A stretch of 30,788 nt of DNA. Origin: Acanthaster planci (taxonomy: Eukaryota; Echinodermata; Asteroidea; Valvatida; Acanthasteridae). Under the pieces are notes generated by a model. It saw only the letters and a list, made by a program, of their open reading frames with translations, ran no database searches and was not told the origin of the DNA. Positions 30,329 through 30,788 of this stretch are shown here, one piece after another. Location of the stretch: positions 519,663 through 550,450 of the forward strand of contig NW_019091402.1 of NCBI RefSeq assembly GCF_001949145.1. Direction: 5' to 3'. The translations under genes and the position numbers were made by a program. Numbering within the stretch: position 1 is the first letter of the stretch; the number at the start of each line of letters is the position of its first letter.

Positions 30329-30788
30329 GATGATGCCAGACTGGGTCAAACTCAACAGAGAACTACATTGTGGTGTGCATGAACCAGCTAAATCGCGCCC
30401 TCTAATGCTGTCACACTAACCCTATGTGGCATCCTTTTGGGAATAGTTGGAGTGATGTGGTATCACTCTGTTTTCTATTCATTGATCATTTTCTGTCGAA
30501 GTTGTTTACTTAAGAATTTCCTTGCCTGTGGCAGAATATCATGATGGTCTCTAGTACAGTTCTGAAATTTTGTGATCGAGTTAGAAAGTTCACACATAGC
30601 CGAGGTGCTAGTTGCCTGAGCATGTTGTCTCTTAGCTAGTCTGATGGAGGGAGGCTGCAGCATTATGCAACCCATCCGGCATAACGGGCACAGGTCACAA
30701 AGGTCACTTTTGAGTTAAAGGCCTTTAAAAAAAGGCTTGAGGAAAAGAAATCAGGAGGAATGGCTCAATAATTTTCACCCACACGGTG
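30329..30788 (+). other. CSPP1: CSPP1 3' untranslated region (partial)
   Basis: The sequence follows the stop codon to the window end. No AATAAA or ATTAAA was found, so polyadenylation probably lies beyond the window or uses a variant signal. Confidence 0.6.
30692..30706 (+). promoter_or_regulatory. Perfect DR3 nuclear-receptor half-site repeat
   Basis: aggtca-caa-aggtca is a direct repeat of the consensus nuclear-receptor half-site with a 3 bp spacer. It lies in the presumed 3' untranslated region; function is unknown and it may be chance. Confidence 0.3.

Overview
This is eukaryotic genomic DNA. It is dominated by one multi-exon gene on the + strand that reads through nearly the whole window: the 3' part of a CSPP1 (centrosome and spindle pole associated protein 1) orthologue. 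I could chain 25 coding exons from 76 to the stop at 30328. Every junction has GT/AG ends and consistent phase, giving 2772 nt, or 923 residues plus stop. Exon 1 here is internal, because a polypyrimidine tract and AG precede it, so the 5' end of the gene lies outside the window. The family call rests on the [11 protein letters not shown]-(M)[15 protein letters not shown] block, the charged coiled-coil exons that follow, the SDSR...[17 protein letters not shown] block and the acidic C-terminal tail ending LWLQP.

The long intron 2238-8561 holds a nested tandem cluster of small secreted C-type lectins on the - strand. Two look intact: two exons each, 162 residues each, signal peptide plus one C-type lectin domain. 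Two broken pieces lie beside them. One is a decayed exon-1 fragment at 2336-2530. The other is a chimeric exon at 4633-4742 that records a deletion between two former tandem copies. The remaining introns carry short inverted-repeat elements (a Tigger/pogo-like MITE at 26480-26936, others near 660, 9080, 10330, 20007 and 21262), two minisatellites, a diverged 107-118 bp tandem repeat, a tRNA-like SINE remnant and a near-perfect palindrome at 28108-28152.

The organism is probably a marine invertebrate deuterostome, with an echinoderm as my best guess. The reasons are the moderately AT-rich multi-kilobase introns, the dense MITE content, the abundant ACATGTAC palindromes, the lineage-type single-domain lectins and the recognisable CSPP1 orthology. 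This is inference; no species-diagnostic feature was seen.

The most unusual protein-level feature is a phase 0-0 exon (16419-16685) encoding a SAM-like domain inside CSPP1, a domain I do not associate with the vertebrate protein. The most informative genomic feature is the lectin deletion scar. No prokaryotic operon, CRISPR array, rRNA or intact tRNA was seen.
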